DNA of 64,000 bases, from contig CAWJFT010000003.1 in the NCBI GenBank assembly GCA_963842235.1, positions 248,001-312,000 on the forward strand, read 5' to 3'. The notes under the pieces were generated by a model. That model ran no database searches. It was not told where the DNA came from and saw only the letters and a list, made by a program, of their open reading frames with translations. The stretch comes from JACDAN01 sp963842235 (lineage in GTDB: Bacteria; Actinomycetota; Thermoleophilia; Gaiellales; Gaiellaceae). Positions 34,129 through 43,585 of this stretch are shown piece after piece (positions within the stretch are counted from its first letter, which is position 1; every line of letters starts with the position of its first letter). The position numbers and the translations under genes were made by a program.

Positions 34129-36030
34129 ATGGCGGCCCTGCGGCCCACATCTGCGCCGAGGCGGCCGCGGCGCGGCTCGCTCGAACGGCCGATAAACGGA
34201 CGGACGTACCGCGGCACCGCGCTGCTCGTCGCGATTCCCCTCCTGATCACGGCGTTCACGGTAGCCAGGCCCGAGCAGCTACCAGCACCCACGCTGCCGC
34301 CCTCCTTCGACCAGCTCGCCGCCGTGGAGACGGCACGCGAGCTCGCCATCCAGTTCCCGAACAGGGCGCCCGGATCGGCCAAGGCTGACGATGCCGCAGA
34401 CTGGGTCGCGCTGCGGTTTCGCTCGTACGGTTTTCGCGTGCAACGGGACCGGTTCGAGGCGTCGATCGCAGGCCTCGGGGAGGTGCCGCTGCAGAACGTC
34501 TACGCAGTCGTGCCGGGTCGTTCGGGACGGACGCTCGTCGTCGTCGCGCATCGGGACAACGCCGGAATCGGCCCGGGCGCGAACGACAACGCCTCCGGAA
34601 CGGGTGCGCTGCTCGAGCTCGCGCGTGGCTATGGAACCCGGGCGTCGCCGACGGCGCGCCAGGCAACGGCCGCCTTGAGCCCGGCGCACACGCTCGTCTT
34701 TCTCTCGTCGGACGCCGGTGCCTTCGGCGGTCTCGGCACCAGGCGCTTCCTCGAGCGCTCGCCGTATCGGACGCGGCTCGAGGCTGCCGTCAACCTCGAC
34801 GCGATCGGCGGACGACGGGGGCTCCGCCTGGACATCGCGGGCGATCGGCCGCGCTCGCCCGATCCGGTGCTCGTCCAGACCGCGGCCGGGCACATCCAGG
34901 AGCGCACCGGCGCCGAGCCGCGCCGCACGAGCTCCCTCGGACAGCTGATCGACCTCGCGTTTCCGTTCAGCTTTTACGAGCAAGCGCCGCTCATCGGCCG
35001 CGGAGTGCCGACGGTGACCATCACAACGGCCGATGAACGACCCCCTCGTCCGGAATCCGACACGCTCGACACGCTCGCGGCGCGGCACATCGGCCAGGCC
35101 GGAAGCTCTGCCGAGAGCGTCCTCGGCTCGCTCGACGAGGGCGTCGCACTTCCCGGCTCGACCGCGACGTACGTCTATCTCGGCCCGCGGACCGTCCGCG
35201 GCTGGGCGATCAAGCTCGTCCTCATCACTGCGCTTCTGCCGTTTCTCTTCGCCGTCGTCGATCTCTTCGCCCACTGTCGGCGACGCCGCATCCCGCTCTC
35301 GCCGGCGCTCCGGAGCTACCGGAGCCGGCTCGGTTTCTGGCTCTGGGTCGGAGCCGTCTTCGGCGTGCTGGCGCTCCTCGGCGCCTGGGGCAAGGGCTCG
35401 TCGGTCCCTCCGTCGCCGGACGCACGCTTCTCATCCGGTTGGCCGCTCCTCGCCCTGGGTGTGCTCGGACTCCTGGCGCTCGTCGGCTGGCTCGTCGCCC
35501 GGGAGCGGTTGCTGCCCCGGCGCGGACGTAGGGTGACAGCCGAAGAGGAGCTCTCCGGGCAGACCGCGGCCCTCCTCGTTCTTGGCGTGGTTGCCCTGCT
35601 CGTGGTCGCCACGAATCCGTTCGCGCTGATCTTCGTGCTCCCCTCGCTGCACGCTTGGCTCTGGCTTCCGCAGGTGCGCTACCACCGCCTCTGGGTTCGC
35701 GCGGCCGTACTCGCGGCAGGGCTCAGCGGACCGCTCCTCCTTCTGGGCTCATTTGCCTGGCGCTTCGATCTCGGAACCGACGCGCCCTCGTACCTGCTCC
35801 GGCTCACCGCCGTCGGGTATGTGCCGATCCCCTCGCTCCTGATCGGGCTCGGCTGGCTCGCGGCCGCCGGTCAACTCACGGCAGTGAGCTTCGGACGCTA
35901 CGCCCCGTATCCGAGCGCGCGCGAGCGTCCCCCGCGGGGTCCCATTCGAGAGGTCGTTCGTCGGCTGCTCTTGCTCGCGCTTGGGCCCCGCCGCCGGCAG
36001 GCAGCGCTCAAGCGAGCCGCAGGTAGCTGA
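34129..36030 (+). CDS. multi-helix membrane protein with degenerate M28 peptidase domain
   Basis: 633 residues. One helix near residues 30-47 is followed by an extracytoplasmic M28-like domain of about 300 residues, then about six helices from residue 365 onward. The zinc region VVAHRDN, then GPGANDNASGTGALLEL, is present. The next block, usually containing the catalytic Glu pair (GEExGLxGS), reads SSDAGAFGGLGTRRFL with both Glu absent. NLDAIGG is kept, but the final zinc His block reads RPESDTLDTL. The fold is recognisable, yet hydrolysis is doubtful. It could be a binding or scaffolding pseudo-peptidase in the envelope. Its end overlaps convergent moeA by 23 bases. Confidence 0.8.
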   Translation: MAALRPTSAPRRPRRGSLERPINGRTYRGTALLVAIPLLITAFTVARPEQLPAPTLPPSFDQLAAVETARELAIQFPNRAPGSAKADDAADWVALRFRSYGFRVQRDRFEASIAGLGEVPLQNVYAVVPGRSGRTLVVVAHRDNAGIGPGANDNASGTGALLELARGYGTRASPTARQATAALSPAHTLVFLSSDAGAFGGLGTRRFLERSPYRTRLEAAVNLDAIGGRRGLRLDIAGDRPRSPDPVLVQTAAGHIQERTGAEPRRTSSLGQLIDLAFPFSFYEQAPLIGRGVPTVTITTADERPPRPESDTLDTLAARHIGQAGSSAESVLGSLDEGVALPGSTATYVYLGPRTVRGWAIKLVLITALLPFLFAVVDLFAHCRRRRIPLSPALRSYRSRLGFWLWVGAVFGVLALLGAWGKGSSVPPSPDARFSSGWPLLALGVLGLLALVGWLVARERLLPRRGRRVTAEEELSGQTAALLVLGVVALLVVATNPFALIFVLPSLHAWLWLPQVRYHRLWVRAAVLAAGLSGPLLLLGSFAWRFDLGTDAPSYLLRLTAVGYVPIPSLLIGLGWLAAAGQLTAVSFGRYAPYPSARERPPRGPIREVVRRLLLLALGPRRRQAALKRAAGS

Positions 36031-37210
36031 CCGACGCCCCCGCCGCCAGCTCCTCGTCGCCGGCCGGCACGAGGACGAGCGTGTCCGCGCCCGCCGCGCG
36101 GGCGATCATGTGCGACTCCTGACCGGTCACCGCCTCGAGCTCGACCTCTCCGTCGACGATCCGCGACCGCGCACGCACGAGCTCCGTCCGCGCAGGGTTG
36201 GGACGAACGCTCCGTGCGAGCCGTCCCGGCTCGAACCGGGGGAGCGGTTCCGCAACGCCTTGGAGCGCAAGGACGGCCGGGCGCACGAACAGCTCGAAGC
36301 AGACGAGCGCCGAGACCGGATTCCCGGGCAGCCCGAAGACGAGCGTCCGCCCGCGCACGCCGAACCAGAGCGGCTTCCCCGGCTTGACGGCGACGCCCCA
36401 GAGGACCTCCTCGACCCCAAGCTCGCTGCCCACCGCCCGAACGAGGTCGTGTGGCCCCACGGAAACGCCGCCGGACGAGACGAGCACATCACCCTGAAGC
36501 CCCGCCCCCAGAGCGGCTCGATGCGCAGCCTCGTCGTCCGCCACGGGCTCGAGCCGCTCGACCTCCGCCCCGGCGGACGCCAGCTGCGCCTCCAGCAGAA
36601 CCCCGTTCGCCTCGTAGACCTGGCCGGGCTCGAGCTCGGCTCCTGGAGGCCGAAGCTCCGTGCCCGTCGCGAGTACGGTGGCCCGCGGCCGCTTTGCGGC
36701 GGCTATGTCGGGGACGCCGGCGGCGGCGAGCGCGCCGAGCTGAGCGGGCCCGAGCCGCATGCCGACGGGAACGACGACCTCGCCCGCGCGCACGTCGCCT
36801 CCTCGCGGACGGATATCGGCTCCCGCGTCGACCCGCTCGGCAATCTCGATCTCGTTGTCATGTTCGACAACATACTCTATGGGGATGACGGCATCCGCTC
36901 CCTCTGGAACCGCGCCCCCCGTCGCGATCCCCATGGCCTCGCCGGGAGCCAGCGGGCGCCGCGCAGGCCGTCCGGCCGCGATGCGCTCGACGACCGGCAG
37001 CCGCCCGGGCGTGTCGGCAGCCCGCAACGCAAAGCCGTCCATGGCCGACGAGTCGAACGGCGGCAGGTCGACTCGAGACTCGACCTCGGCGGTCGTCACT
37101 CGCCCGGCGGCGTCCCTGAGCGCCACGTCCTCGCTGGGCAGCGGAACGACGCGTTCGAGAATCCGACGCTGCGCCTCCTCGAGCGACAGGAGCTCCGCCA
37201 CCGCATGCAT
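36008..37210 (-). CDS. moeA: molybdopterin molybdenumtransferase MoeA
   Basis: 400 residues from ATG 37210. Domain order matches MoeA: N-terminal SLEEAQRRILERV, LPPFDSSAMDGFALRAAD, IATGGAVPEGADAVIPIEY, the MPT-binding region ATVLATGTELRPPG, VLVSSGGVSVGPHDLV, VAVKPGKPLWFG and LVFGLPGNPVSALVCFELF, then a C-terminal beta-barrel. It inserts molybdate into adenylated molybdopterin (family knowledge). It starts only 11 bases from the divergent GT2 gene, so its promoter overlaps that gene's leader. Confidence 0.95.
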   Translation of the reverse strand: MHAVAELLSLEEAQRRILERVVPLPSEDVALRDAAGRVTTAEVESRVDLPPFDSSAMDGFALRAADTPGRLPVVERIAAGRPARRPLAPGEAMGIATGGAVPEGADAVIPIEYVVEHDNEIEIAERVDAGADIRPRGGDVRAGEVVVPVGMRLGPAQLGALAAAGVPDIAAAKRPRATVLATGTELRPPGAELEPGQVYEANGVLLEAQLASAGAEVERLEPVADDEAAHRAALGAGLQGDVLVSSGGVSVGPHDLVRAVGSELGVEEVLWGVAVKPGKPLWFGVRGRTLVFGLPGNPVSALVCFELFVRPAVLALQGVAEPLPRFEPGRLARSVRPNPARTELVRARSRIVDGEVELEAVTGQESHMIARAAGADTLVLVPAGDEELAAGASVSYLRLA

Positions 37211-37221
37211 AAGCTACTGCC

Positions 37222-38175
37222 GTGATCTCCGTCGTCGTCCCGGTCCACGACGAGGAACGGAGCGTCGAGCCGCTCTACGAGGAGCTTCGCGCCGCCCTCG
37301 AGCCGCTCGGCCGTCCCTGGGAAGCCGTCTTCGTCGACGACGGGTCGGCCGACGGCTCTTTCGCAGCTCTGACGCGGCTCCACGCCTCGGCGCCGAACGT
37401 CTCGGTCGTGCGCCTTCGCCGGAACTTCGGCAAGGCCGCGGCGCTCGCCGCCGGCTTCCGGCACGCCGAGGGCGATGTCGTCGTCACGATCGACGCGGAC
37501 CTCCAGGACGACCCGGCAGAGATCCCGCGACTCCTTGCCAAGCTCGACGAGGGGTTCGACCTCGTCTCCGGCTGGAAGGCACACAGGCGCGATCCGCTCA
37601 CGCGCCGATTGCTCTCCCGCATCTTCAACGGCGTCGTCGGACGCGTGTCAGGCCTCCGGCTGCACGACCTGAACTGCGGCCTGAAGGCCTACCGGGCCGA
37701 TGTCGTGCGGAACCTGCGGATCTACGGCGAGCTCCATCGCTTCCTCCCGGTGCTCGCGCACGACCGCGGCTATCGCGTCGCCGAGCTGCCGGTCAACCAC
37801 CGACCGCGCGAGCACGGCCGGTCGCGCTACGGCGTCGAGCGCTACCTGCGCAGCTTCCTCGACTTCATGACCGTCTGGTTCATGGGCCGCTACCGACACC
37901 GCCCGCTCCACCTCTTCGGCGGGCTCGGGCTCACGCTGGGCGCAATCGGCACCGTGTTGCTCGTCTATCTCACGGTGCTCAAGTTCTCGGGGGAAGCGAT
38001 CGGGCACCGTCCGCTGCTCACCCTCGGCGTGCTCCTCGTCGTCGTCGGCCTGCAGTTCTTCTCGCTCGGGCTCCTCAGCGAGCTGATCACGAGCCACCAT
38101 GAGGAACGCGCCGTGGACGACCCTCACGTCGAGGAGGTGCTCGAGGCGAAGGCTCGCGTGCCGGTCTCGCGCTAG
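37222..38175 (+). CDS. GT2 polyprenyl-phosphate glycosyltransferase (ArnC/DPM1-like)
   Basis: 317 residues from GTG 37222. GT-A fold motifs are ISVVVPVHDEERSVEPLYEEL, AVFVDDGSADGS, RLRRNFGKAAALAAGF, the DxD-type site VTIDADLQDDPAEIP and LNCGLKAYRADVV. Two C-terminal helices (LFGGLGLTLGAIGTVLLVYL and LLTLGVLLVVVGLQFFSLGLL) anchor it. Such enzymes load a sugar onto undecaprenyl phosphate for later transfer outside the cell (family knowledge). It heads a plus-strand glycan gene run with six bases to the next gene. Confidence 0.88.
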   Translation: MISVVVPVHDEERSVEPLYEELRAALEPLGRPWEAVFVDDGSADGSFAALTRLHASAPNVSVVRLRRNFGKAAALAAGFRHAEGDVVVTIDADLQDDPAEIPRLLAKLDEGFDLVSGWKAHRRDPLTRRLLSRIFNGVVGRVSGLRLHDLNCGLKAYRADVVRNLRIYGELHRFLPVLAHDRGYRVAELPVNHRPREHGRSRYGVERYLRSFLDFMTVWFMGRYRHRPLHLFGGLGLTLGAIGTVLLVYLTVLKFSGEAIGHRPLLTLGVLLVVVGLQFFSLGLLSELITSHHEERAVDDPHVEEVLEAKARVPVSR

Positions 38176-38181
38176 CTCGGG

Positions 38182-39246
38182 GTGCGAGTCCTCTACTTCG
38201 GAACCTACGAGCGCCGCTATCCGCGCAACGCCCAGGTGATCTCGGCGCTGCGGCGGGCCGGGGTCGACGTTACGGAGCAGCACGAGCCGGTCTGGGAAGG
38301 AAGCGACGAGAATTGGTCGGCGGGGCCGGCCACTGCCCTCCGGCTCGCGCGCGCCGAGTTGCGGTTGCTTCGCCAAACGACCCCCGAATCAGACGTTTTG
38401 ATCGTCGGCTACCCGGGCCAGTTCGACCTGCCCGCCGCCTGCCGCGCCGCGAAGGGACGGCCGATCGTCTTCAACCCGCTTGTGTCCCTCTCGGACACGT
38501 TCGTGGCCGATCGCGGCCGCTTCCGGCCCGGCTCGCTCGCGGCCCGGGTCCTGACCGCGATCGACCGGCGTGCCCTTCGCGCCGCCGACCTGGTCGTGGC
38601 GGACACCCAGGCCGATTCGGACTTCTTCGCACAGCTCGCCGACCTGCCGCAAGAACGGCTCGCCGTCTGCTTCGTCGGCGCGGAGGAGCGGTTCTTCCGG
38701 CCAGGGTGGGCACCGGAGGACCCGTTCACGGCCGTCTTCGTCGGGAAGCTGATCCCGCTCCACGGTCTCCAGACGATCCTCGAGGCGGCACGGCTCGCCC
38801 CCGACCTGAGGCTCCGGATAATCGGCCACGGACAGCTCGACCGGCTGGTCGAGGCGAGGCCGCCGAACGTCGAATGGACCCGCTGGGTGGAGTACGAGCG
38901 GCTGCCGACGGAGCTGCACCGGGCCGGCTGTGCCCTCGGGATTTTCGGCACGTCCGACAAGGCCCGCCGGGTGATTCCAAACAAGGCCTTTCAGGCACTT
39001 GCGTGCGGCGTACCGCTCATCACCGCCGACACCCCCGCGGCGCGCGAGCTGCTGACCCATGAGCAGAGCGCGCTGCTCATTCCTCCCGGCGATGCACAGG
39101 CGCTCGCCGCCGCAGTCCGTCAGCTGGCCTCCGATCCCGACCTTTCGCGCCGCGTCGCCGACGGTGGGCTCGCCGTCTACCGAGAGCGCGCCGGCGAGGA
39201 CGTGCTCGGCGCCCAGTGGCACTCGCTGTTGGAGAGGCTCCTGTGA
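38182..39246 (+). CDS. GT4-type glycosyltransferase
   Basis: 354 residues from GTG 38182. It begins VRVLYFGTYERRYPRNAQVI and has the two-lobe GT-B layout. The C-terminal lobe includes FTAVFVGKLIPLHGLQTILEA, a sugar-nucleotide loop IFGTSDKARRVIPNKAFQA and LITADTPAARELLTHEQSALLIPPGD. No membrane segment is seen. Donor and acceptor are unknown. The location between a polyprenyl-phosphate GT2 and a methyltransferase suggests a cell-surface polysaccharide or glycolipid. Its stop overlaps the next start (GTGA). Confidence 0.85.
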   Translation: MRVLYFGTYERRYPRNAQVISALRRAGVDVTEQHEPVWEGSDENWSAGPATALRLARAELRLLRQTTPESDVLIVGYPGQFDLPAACRAAKGRPIVFNPLVSLSDTFVADRGRFRPGSLAARVLTAIDRRALRAADLVVADTQADSDFFAQLADLPQERLAVCFVGAEERFFRPGWAPEDPFTAVFVGKLIPLHGLQTILEAARLAPDLRLRIIGHGQLDRLVEARPPNVEWTRWVEYERLPTELHRAGCALGIFGTSDKARRVIPNKAFQALACGVPLITADTPAARELLTHEQSALLIPPGDAQALAAAVRQLASDPDLSRRVADGGLAVYRERAGEDVLGAQWHSLLERLL

Positions 39247-39950
39247 GCGCCCATACCTGGGGGACGGCACCCGAGTTCGTCGGCCCGCGACATGAGCTGC
39301 GCGAACGGCTCCTGCTCGACCTCTTCCTGGCGGCAAGCCCGGGCCCGAGCGTGCTCGACGCCGGCGCCGGACAGGGAACGCTGTCGGTCAAGCTGGCGGA
39401 CCTCGGCTTCGAGGTGACGAGCGCCGACGCGTCGCAGGCAGCAGTCGCGGTCCTCCGAGAGCGAGCACCGGGCCGGGTCGTCGAGGCCGACGTCACGTCG
39501 CTTCCGTTTGAAGACGAAAGTTTCGACGCCGTCGTCCTCGGCGAGGTCCTGGAACACGTCGAAGACGACCGTGGAGCGCTGGCCGAAGTTGCTCGCGTTC
39601 TGCGCCCCCAGGGTGTCCTCGCGCTGTCCGTCCCGGCCAACCCGAAGCTCTACGGCCCGAGCGACGAGTGGGCCGGACACGTGCGCCGTTACACGCGCCC
39701 CGCTCTTCTCGAGGCCTGCTCGGCGGCGGGCGTCACCGTTCATCGGTGCGTTGGCTGGGGCTTCCCCGTGTCCCGGCTCTACCATCGCCACCTCTATGAG
39801 CGATACCTCGGTCGGCACGGACCGGCCGCACTCAAGCCCCGGCACCGACCGCTCCTCACGCTCGCCGGCGCGCTCTTCCAGCTCGACCGGCTCTTCGTCG
39901 GCGTCGAGCGCGGCGCGTTGGGCTACCTCCTTCTGGCGACGCGTCCGTAG
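39243..39950 (+). CDS. class I SAM-dependent methyltransferase in glycan cluster
   Basis: 235 residues from GTG 39243, chosen because it forms a GTGA overlap with the glycosyltransferase stop. Motif I is VLDAGAGQGTLSVKLADLG, then VEADVTSLPFEDESFDAVVLGEVLEHVEDD and ARVLRPQGVLALSVPANP. The FDAVVxGEVLEHV style is typical of methyltransferases in glycan gene clusters. The C-terminal region (FPVSRLYHRHLYERYLG) is basic and aromatic and may touch the membrane. It probably methylates a sugar or lipid intermediate (inference). Confidence 0.85.
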   Translation: MSAHTWGTAPEFVGPRHELRERLLLDLFLAASPGPSVLDAGAGQGTLSVKLADLGFEVTSADASQAAVAVLRERAPGRVVEADVTSLPFEDESFDAVVLGEVLEHVEDDRGALAEVARVLRPQGVLALSVPANPKLYGPSDEWAGHVRRYTRPALLEACSAAGVTVHRCVGWGFPVSRLYHRHLYERYLGRHGPAALKPRHRPLLTLAGALFQLDRLFVGVERGALGYLLLATRP

Positions 39951-39975
39951 CCCGTCCGGCGCGGTCTGGGCCGGC

Positions 39976-41316
39976 ATGGTCGTCTACGCCGCTGGGCTCG
40001 GAGCGCTGGCGACGCAGCAACATCGAGCCTTCGAGACCGGCCGCTTCGATCTCGGAAACATGGTGCAGGCCGTCTGGTCGACCGCACACGGTCTGCCGCT
40101 CGACGTCACCGAGCTGGACGGCGAGCAGATCAACCGCCTGGGCGTCCACGTCGATCCGCTGCTCGCCGCCTTCGCCCCGCTCTGGTGGCTCTGGCCGAGC
40201 CCGGCGATGCTCCTCGTCGCCCAGGCCGTCGCGATCGCTCTCGGTGCGCTGCCGGTCTTCTGGCTTGCGCGCAAACACCTGGGCTCGGAACGCACCGCCG
40301 CCCTCTTTGCGCTCGCCTACCTGCTCTACCCGACAGTGCAGTGGCTCGCGCTAGACGACTTCCACCCCGTGGCGCTCGCCTGCCCGCTGCTCCTCTACGG
40401 GATCTGGTACCTCGACGAGGAACGACTGCTCGCCGCGTTGCCTTTTCTCGGGCTCGCCGTCCTCACCAAAGAGGAAGTCGCGCTCGTCGTCGCCGGGCTC
40501 GGAGTCTGGTACTGGCTGGCCCGCGGCCAGCGTCGAGCCGGCGCGGCGATCGCCGTGGCGGGAGTCGTTGTGGCGGCGTTTTTCCTGGCCGTCGTCATGC
40601 CCCATTTCCGGGAAGGCGAGGCGCCCGCGTTCTTTAGCCGCTACGAAAACGTCGGCGGCTCGCCACTCGGAATCCTCGAGACAGCCGTGAGGGACCCGTT
40701 CGTTCTCCTCCGCGCGCTCACCGAGGGACGTGACCTGACGTATCTGCTCCAGCTCTCGCTGCCCCTCGTCGGGCTCTTCTTCGCCGCGCCGCTCCTTCTG
40801 ATCGCCGCTCTCCCGGAGCTCGCCGCGAATCTCCTGTCCGAAACGGCGACACAGACATCGATCAGGTTGCACTACGCCGCTCCCATCGCCGCGATCCTCG
40901 TTGCCGGAGCCGTCTTCGGCGCCGCCCGCTTCCCCCGGCTCCGCCCGCTCCTTCTCGCCGCATCGCTAGCCGGAGCGGTCTTCCTCGGCCCGCTGTGGTC
41001 CGGGGAGCTCGTCCCGGAGCGGGTCTCCGCGCACGACCGCGTCGCCGAGCGAGCGGTCGCCCTCGTCCCCGGAGACGCGCCGGTGAGCGCGACGAACGGG
41101 CTCGGCGCGCACCTCTCGGCCCGGCGCCGCGTGTTCAGCTTCCCCGTCGTCCGCGAGGCCGAATGGGTTGCGGTCGACCTCCGCCGGCCCTCCTATCTCG
41201 ACCGCAGCTCGACGTCCTCGACGGCGGCAGTTCCGCTCGCCCGGCTGATCTTGAGCGGCAACTGGAGCCGGGTGCTGGACGAGGACGGCATCGTCGTCCT
41301 CAGACGAACGCCGTAG
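39976..41316 (+). CDS. DUF2079 family multi-pass membrane protein (putative GT-C glycosyltransferase)
   Basis: 446 residues from ATG 39976, starting inside the first helix. A longer open frame upstream overlaps the methyltransferase, but it holds no better start. The family start motif reads TGRFDLGNMVQAVWSTAHG and is followed by about nine to ten hydrophobic helices. An extracytoplasmic loop contains HVDPLLAAFAPLWWLWP and VMPHFREGEAPAFFSRYE. The C-terminal soluble part resembles GT-C enzymes. DUF2079 proteins are considered GT-C-like transferases using polyprenyl-sugar donors; substrate unknown. It ends three bases before the convergent penicillin-binding protein stop. Confidence 0.82.
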   Translation: MVVYAAGLGALATQQHRAFETGRFDLGNMVQAVWSTAHGLPLDVTELDGEQINRLGVHVDPLLAAFAPLWWLWPSPAMLLVAQAVAIALGALPVFWLARKHLGSERTAALFALAYLLYPTVQWLALDDFHPVALACPLLLYGIWYLDEERLLAALPFLGLAVLTKEEVALVVAGLGVWYWLARGQRRAGAAIAVAGVVVAAFFLAVVMPHFREGEAPAFFSRYENVGGSPLGILETAVRDPFVLLRALTEGRDLTYLLQLSLPLVGLFFAAPLLLIAALPELAANLLSETATQTSIRLHYAAPIAAILVAGAVFGAARFPRLRPLLLAASLAGAVFLGPLWSGELVPERVSAHDRVAERAVALVPGDAPVSATNGLGAHLSARRRVFSFPVVREAEWVAVDLRRPSYLDRSSTSSTAAVPLARLILSGNWSRVLDEDGIVVLRRTP

Positions 41317-41319
41317 TCC

Positions 41320-43512
41320 CTACTCGGGCGGCGGTGGCGGCGGCGGGAGCGGTACCGGCGGAGGAGGTGGTGGGGGCGGAGGAGGTGGTGGTGGCGGAGG
41401 CGGTGGAGGCTCCGGCGCAGGAGACGGGGAGGGCGGCGGTGAGTACGACGGCGACGGGGAGGGCGAGTACGAATACGACGGCGTGTAGTCGTAGTAGGAC
41501 TGGTTCGCATACCGCGCCTCGGAGAACGACTGCCAGTGGGGCCCCGACCGCGGCTGCGGAAAGTCGACCTCGGGCGTGTTCCCGATCGTCGAGCGCATGA
41601 AGAGGTTCCAGATCGTCGCCGGGAAGGTGCCGCCGGCCACGGAGATGCCGTGCACGTTCTCCATCGGGATCTGCGCCTGCGGATACCCGACCCAGACGGT
41701 TGTCGAGAGCGTCGGCGTATAGCCGCAGAACCAGGCGTCGGTGTGGTCGTCGGTCGTCCCGGTCTTCCCGGCTGCGGGTCGGTAGAAGAAGACGCGGGCG
41801 CCGGTGCCCGTGCCCTCCCGCATGTTGTCCTCGAGGATCTTCGTGACCTCGTCGGCGACCCAGTCCGCGATCACGCGCCGGCGTTCCGGCTTGCCCCAGC
41901 CTGCGCCCTTGTCGACCTTCCCGTCGGGAAGGATGACCTTGCGGATCGCCATCGGCTCCGAGTAGATCCCTCCGGCCGCCAGCGTGGCGTACGCCGAAGC
42001 CATGTCGAGCGGAGACACGGAGGCCGACCCGAGGCCGAGCGAGGGGACGTACGTGCCGTCGCGAGACTTGATGTTCGAGCGGACACCCATCAGGTGCGCC
42101 ATCGCGCCCACCTTTTCCGCGCCGAGGTCGAGCGTGAGCTGGGCGAACACCGTGTTGTCCGACGAGAGCAGGGCGCGGTGGATCGAAACCGACCCGAGAT
42201 ATGTGTGGTCGTAGGTCGAGACCTCCCACGGCTTGCTCTGCGGATCCGACTGGTAGACAAACGGCCTCGAGACGTAGCTCGTGGAGTCGGGATTGACGCC
42301 GTGGGCCACGGCCGCCGTGAGGACGAAGGTCTTGAAGGTCGAGCCGGCCTGGCGGCGGGCCTGCGAGGCGAGGTTGAATTGGTTCCCACGCCGGCCCGGC
42401 GTCACGGCGGTCATGGCGCGAATCGCACCGTTGGCGGGATTGATCGCCACGATCGCCGCGGCCGGATCGCTCGAGTACGGCAGCGTTCGTAGAACCGCGT
42501 TTCGGGCCTGCTGCTGGAAGCGCCGGTCGACGGTCGTGTACACCCGCAGGCCGCCTGAACGGACGGTGTTCGCGCCGTACTGCGCGATCAGCTGCTCACG
42601 GACGTAGCTGAAGAAGTACGGCTCGCGGATCCGGCTATACAAGCGACCGGGCCTGAGATGGAGCTCCCGGTCTCCGATCGCGGCGTAGTACTGGCGCTCG
42701 GTGATGTCGCCGTTCTCCAGCATCGACTGCAGCACGAGGTTCCGCCGGCGAAGCGCCGACTCGGGCTTGTTCAGCGGGTCGTAGTCGGAGGGCGCCTGCG
42801 TCAGCCCCGCGAGCAGCGCGGCCTGGCCGAGAGTCAGCTTCCACGCGGGCTTCGAGAAGTAGGTCTGCGACGCCGCCTGGACGCCGTAGGCGTGGTTCCC
42901 GTAGTAGACCGTGTTCAGGTAGCTCTCGAGGATCCACCGCTTCGAGCGCCGGTTGTTGAGCCTCACGGCGAGGCAGGCCTCGATCAGCTTGCGCTCGAAC
43001 GTGACCTCGCGGCTGATGTAGAGGTTGCGGACGAGCTGCTGCGTGATCGTCGAGCCGCCCTCGACGACTCTCCCGGCGCGGACGTCCGCAGCCAGGGCTC
43101 GGGCGATGCCCTCCAGGTCGACACCGCCGTGCTCGTAGAAGCGCCGGTCCTCGATGGAGACGGTGGCCAGGCGCATCCACTTGCTGATGCGGTTGAGACG
43201 GACGGGCTGGCGGTTCTTCTCCGCCGGGATCGACCCGAGCAGCGATCCGTCCGCGGCGTAGACGAACGAGTTCTGGCCGATCTGTACGGGCCGAAGGCGG
43301 TTGAGATCGCAGCGCGGGGCGATCGCCGCCGCACCGGTGATCCCCGCAGCAGCGATGCCGGCGACGATGACGAGCAGGATCCCGACGACGATGGCGACGT
43401 TCCTCCGCTGCTTCGCCCGGGCGCGGCGGCGCTGACGCCGCGTCCTGCGCCGGTACTGGTCGCTGTCCAGCTGCCGAGCCCGCTGCCGACGGCGTCGCTC
43501 GTGCGGGCTCAT
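41320..43512 (-). CDS. class A penicillin-binding protein (bifunctional PBP1a-like) with proline-rich tail
   Basis: 730 residues. A basic cytoplasmic N terminus precedes one helix near residues 39-61. The GT51 glycosyltransferase has SIEDRRFYEHGGVD, GGSTITQQLVRNLY, LESYLNTVYYGNHAYG and AALLAGLTQAPS. The transpeptidase has SxxK in QAGSTFKTFV, SxN in LLSSDNTVFAQL and KTG in AAGKTGTTDDH. From about residue 660 the tail is Tyr/Ser/Pro-rich and ends in a run of more than fifteen consecutive Pro. It polymerises and cross-links peptidoglycan (family knowledge). The tail could span the wall or bind partners (inference). Confidence 0.94.
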   Translation of the reverse strand: MSPHERRRRQRARQLDSDQYRRRTRRQRRRARAKQRRNVAIVVGILLVIVAGIAAAGITGAAAIAPRCDLNRLRPVQIGQNSFVYAADGSLLGSIPAEKNRQPVRLNRISKWMRLATVSIEDRRFYEHGGVDLEGIARALAADVRAGRVVEGGSTITQQLVRNLYISREVTFERKLIEACLAVRLNNRRSKRWILESYLNTVYYGNHAYGVQAASQTYFSKPAWKLTLGQAALLAGLTQAPSDYDPLNKPESALRRRNLVLQSMLENGDITERQYYAAIGDRELHLRPGRLYSRIREPYFFSYVREQLIAQYGANTVRSGGLRVYTTVDRRFQQQARNAVLRTLPYSSDPAAAIVAINPANGAIRAMTAVTPGRRGNQFNLASQARRQAGSTFKTFVLTAAVAHGVNPDSTSYVSRPFVYQSDPQSKPWEVSTYDHTYLGSVSIHRALLSSDNTVFAQLTLDLGAEKVGAMAHLMGVRSNIKSRDGTYVPSLGLGSASVSPLDMASAYATLAAGGIYSEPMAIRKVILPDGKVDKGAGWGKPERRRVIADWVADEVTKILEDNMREGTGTGARVFFYRPAAGKTGTTDDHTDAWFCGYTPTLSTTVWVGYPQAQIPMENVHGISVAGGTFPATIWNLFMRSTIGNTPEVDFPQPRSGPHWQSFSEARYANQSYYDYTPSYSYSPSPSPSYSPPPSPSPAPEPPPPPPPPPPPPPPPPPPVPLPPPPPPPE

Positions 43513-43585
43513 CGGTGCCTCGTCCAGTCATGCCGCCGACCTTCTGGGTCGCGAGCACCAAGCCAGAGTTCGCACTCCGACGAGG

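Noticed and set aside
41331..41420. GGN-rich repeat tract as a possible non-coding microsatellite
   Set aside because: It is in frame as the proline tail of the penicillin-binding protein and is explained by coding.
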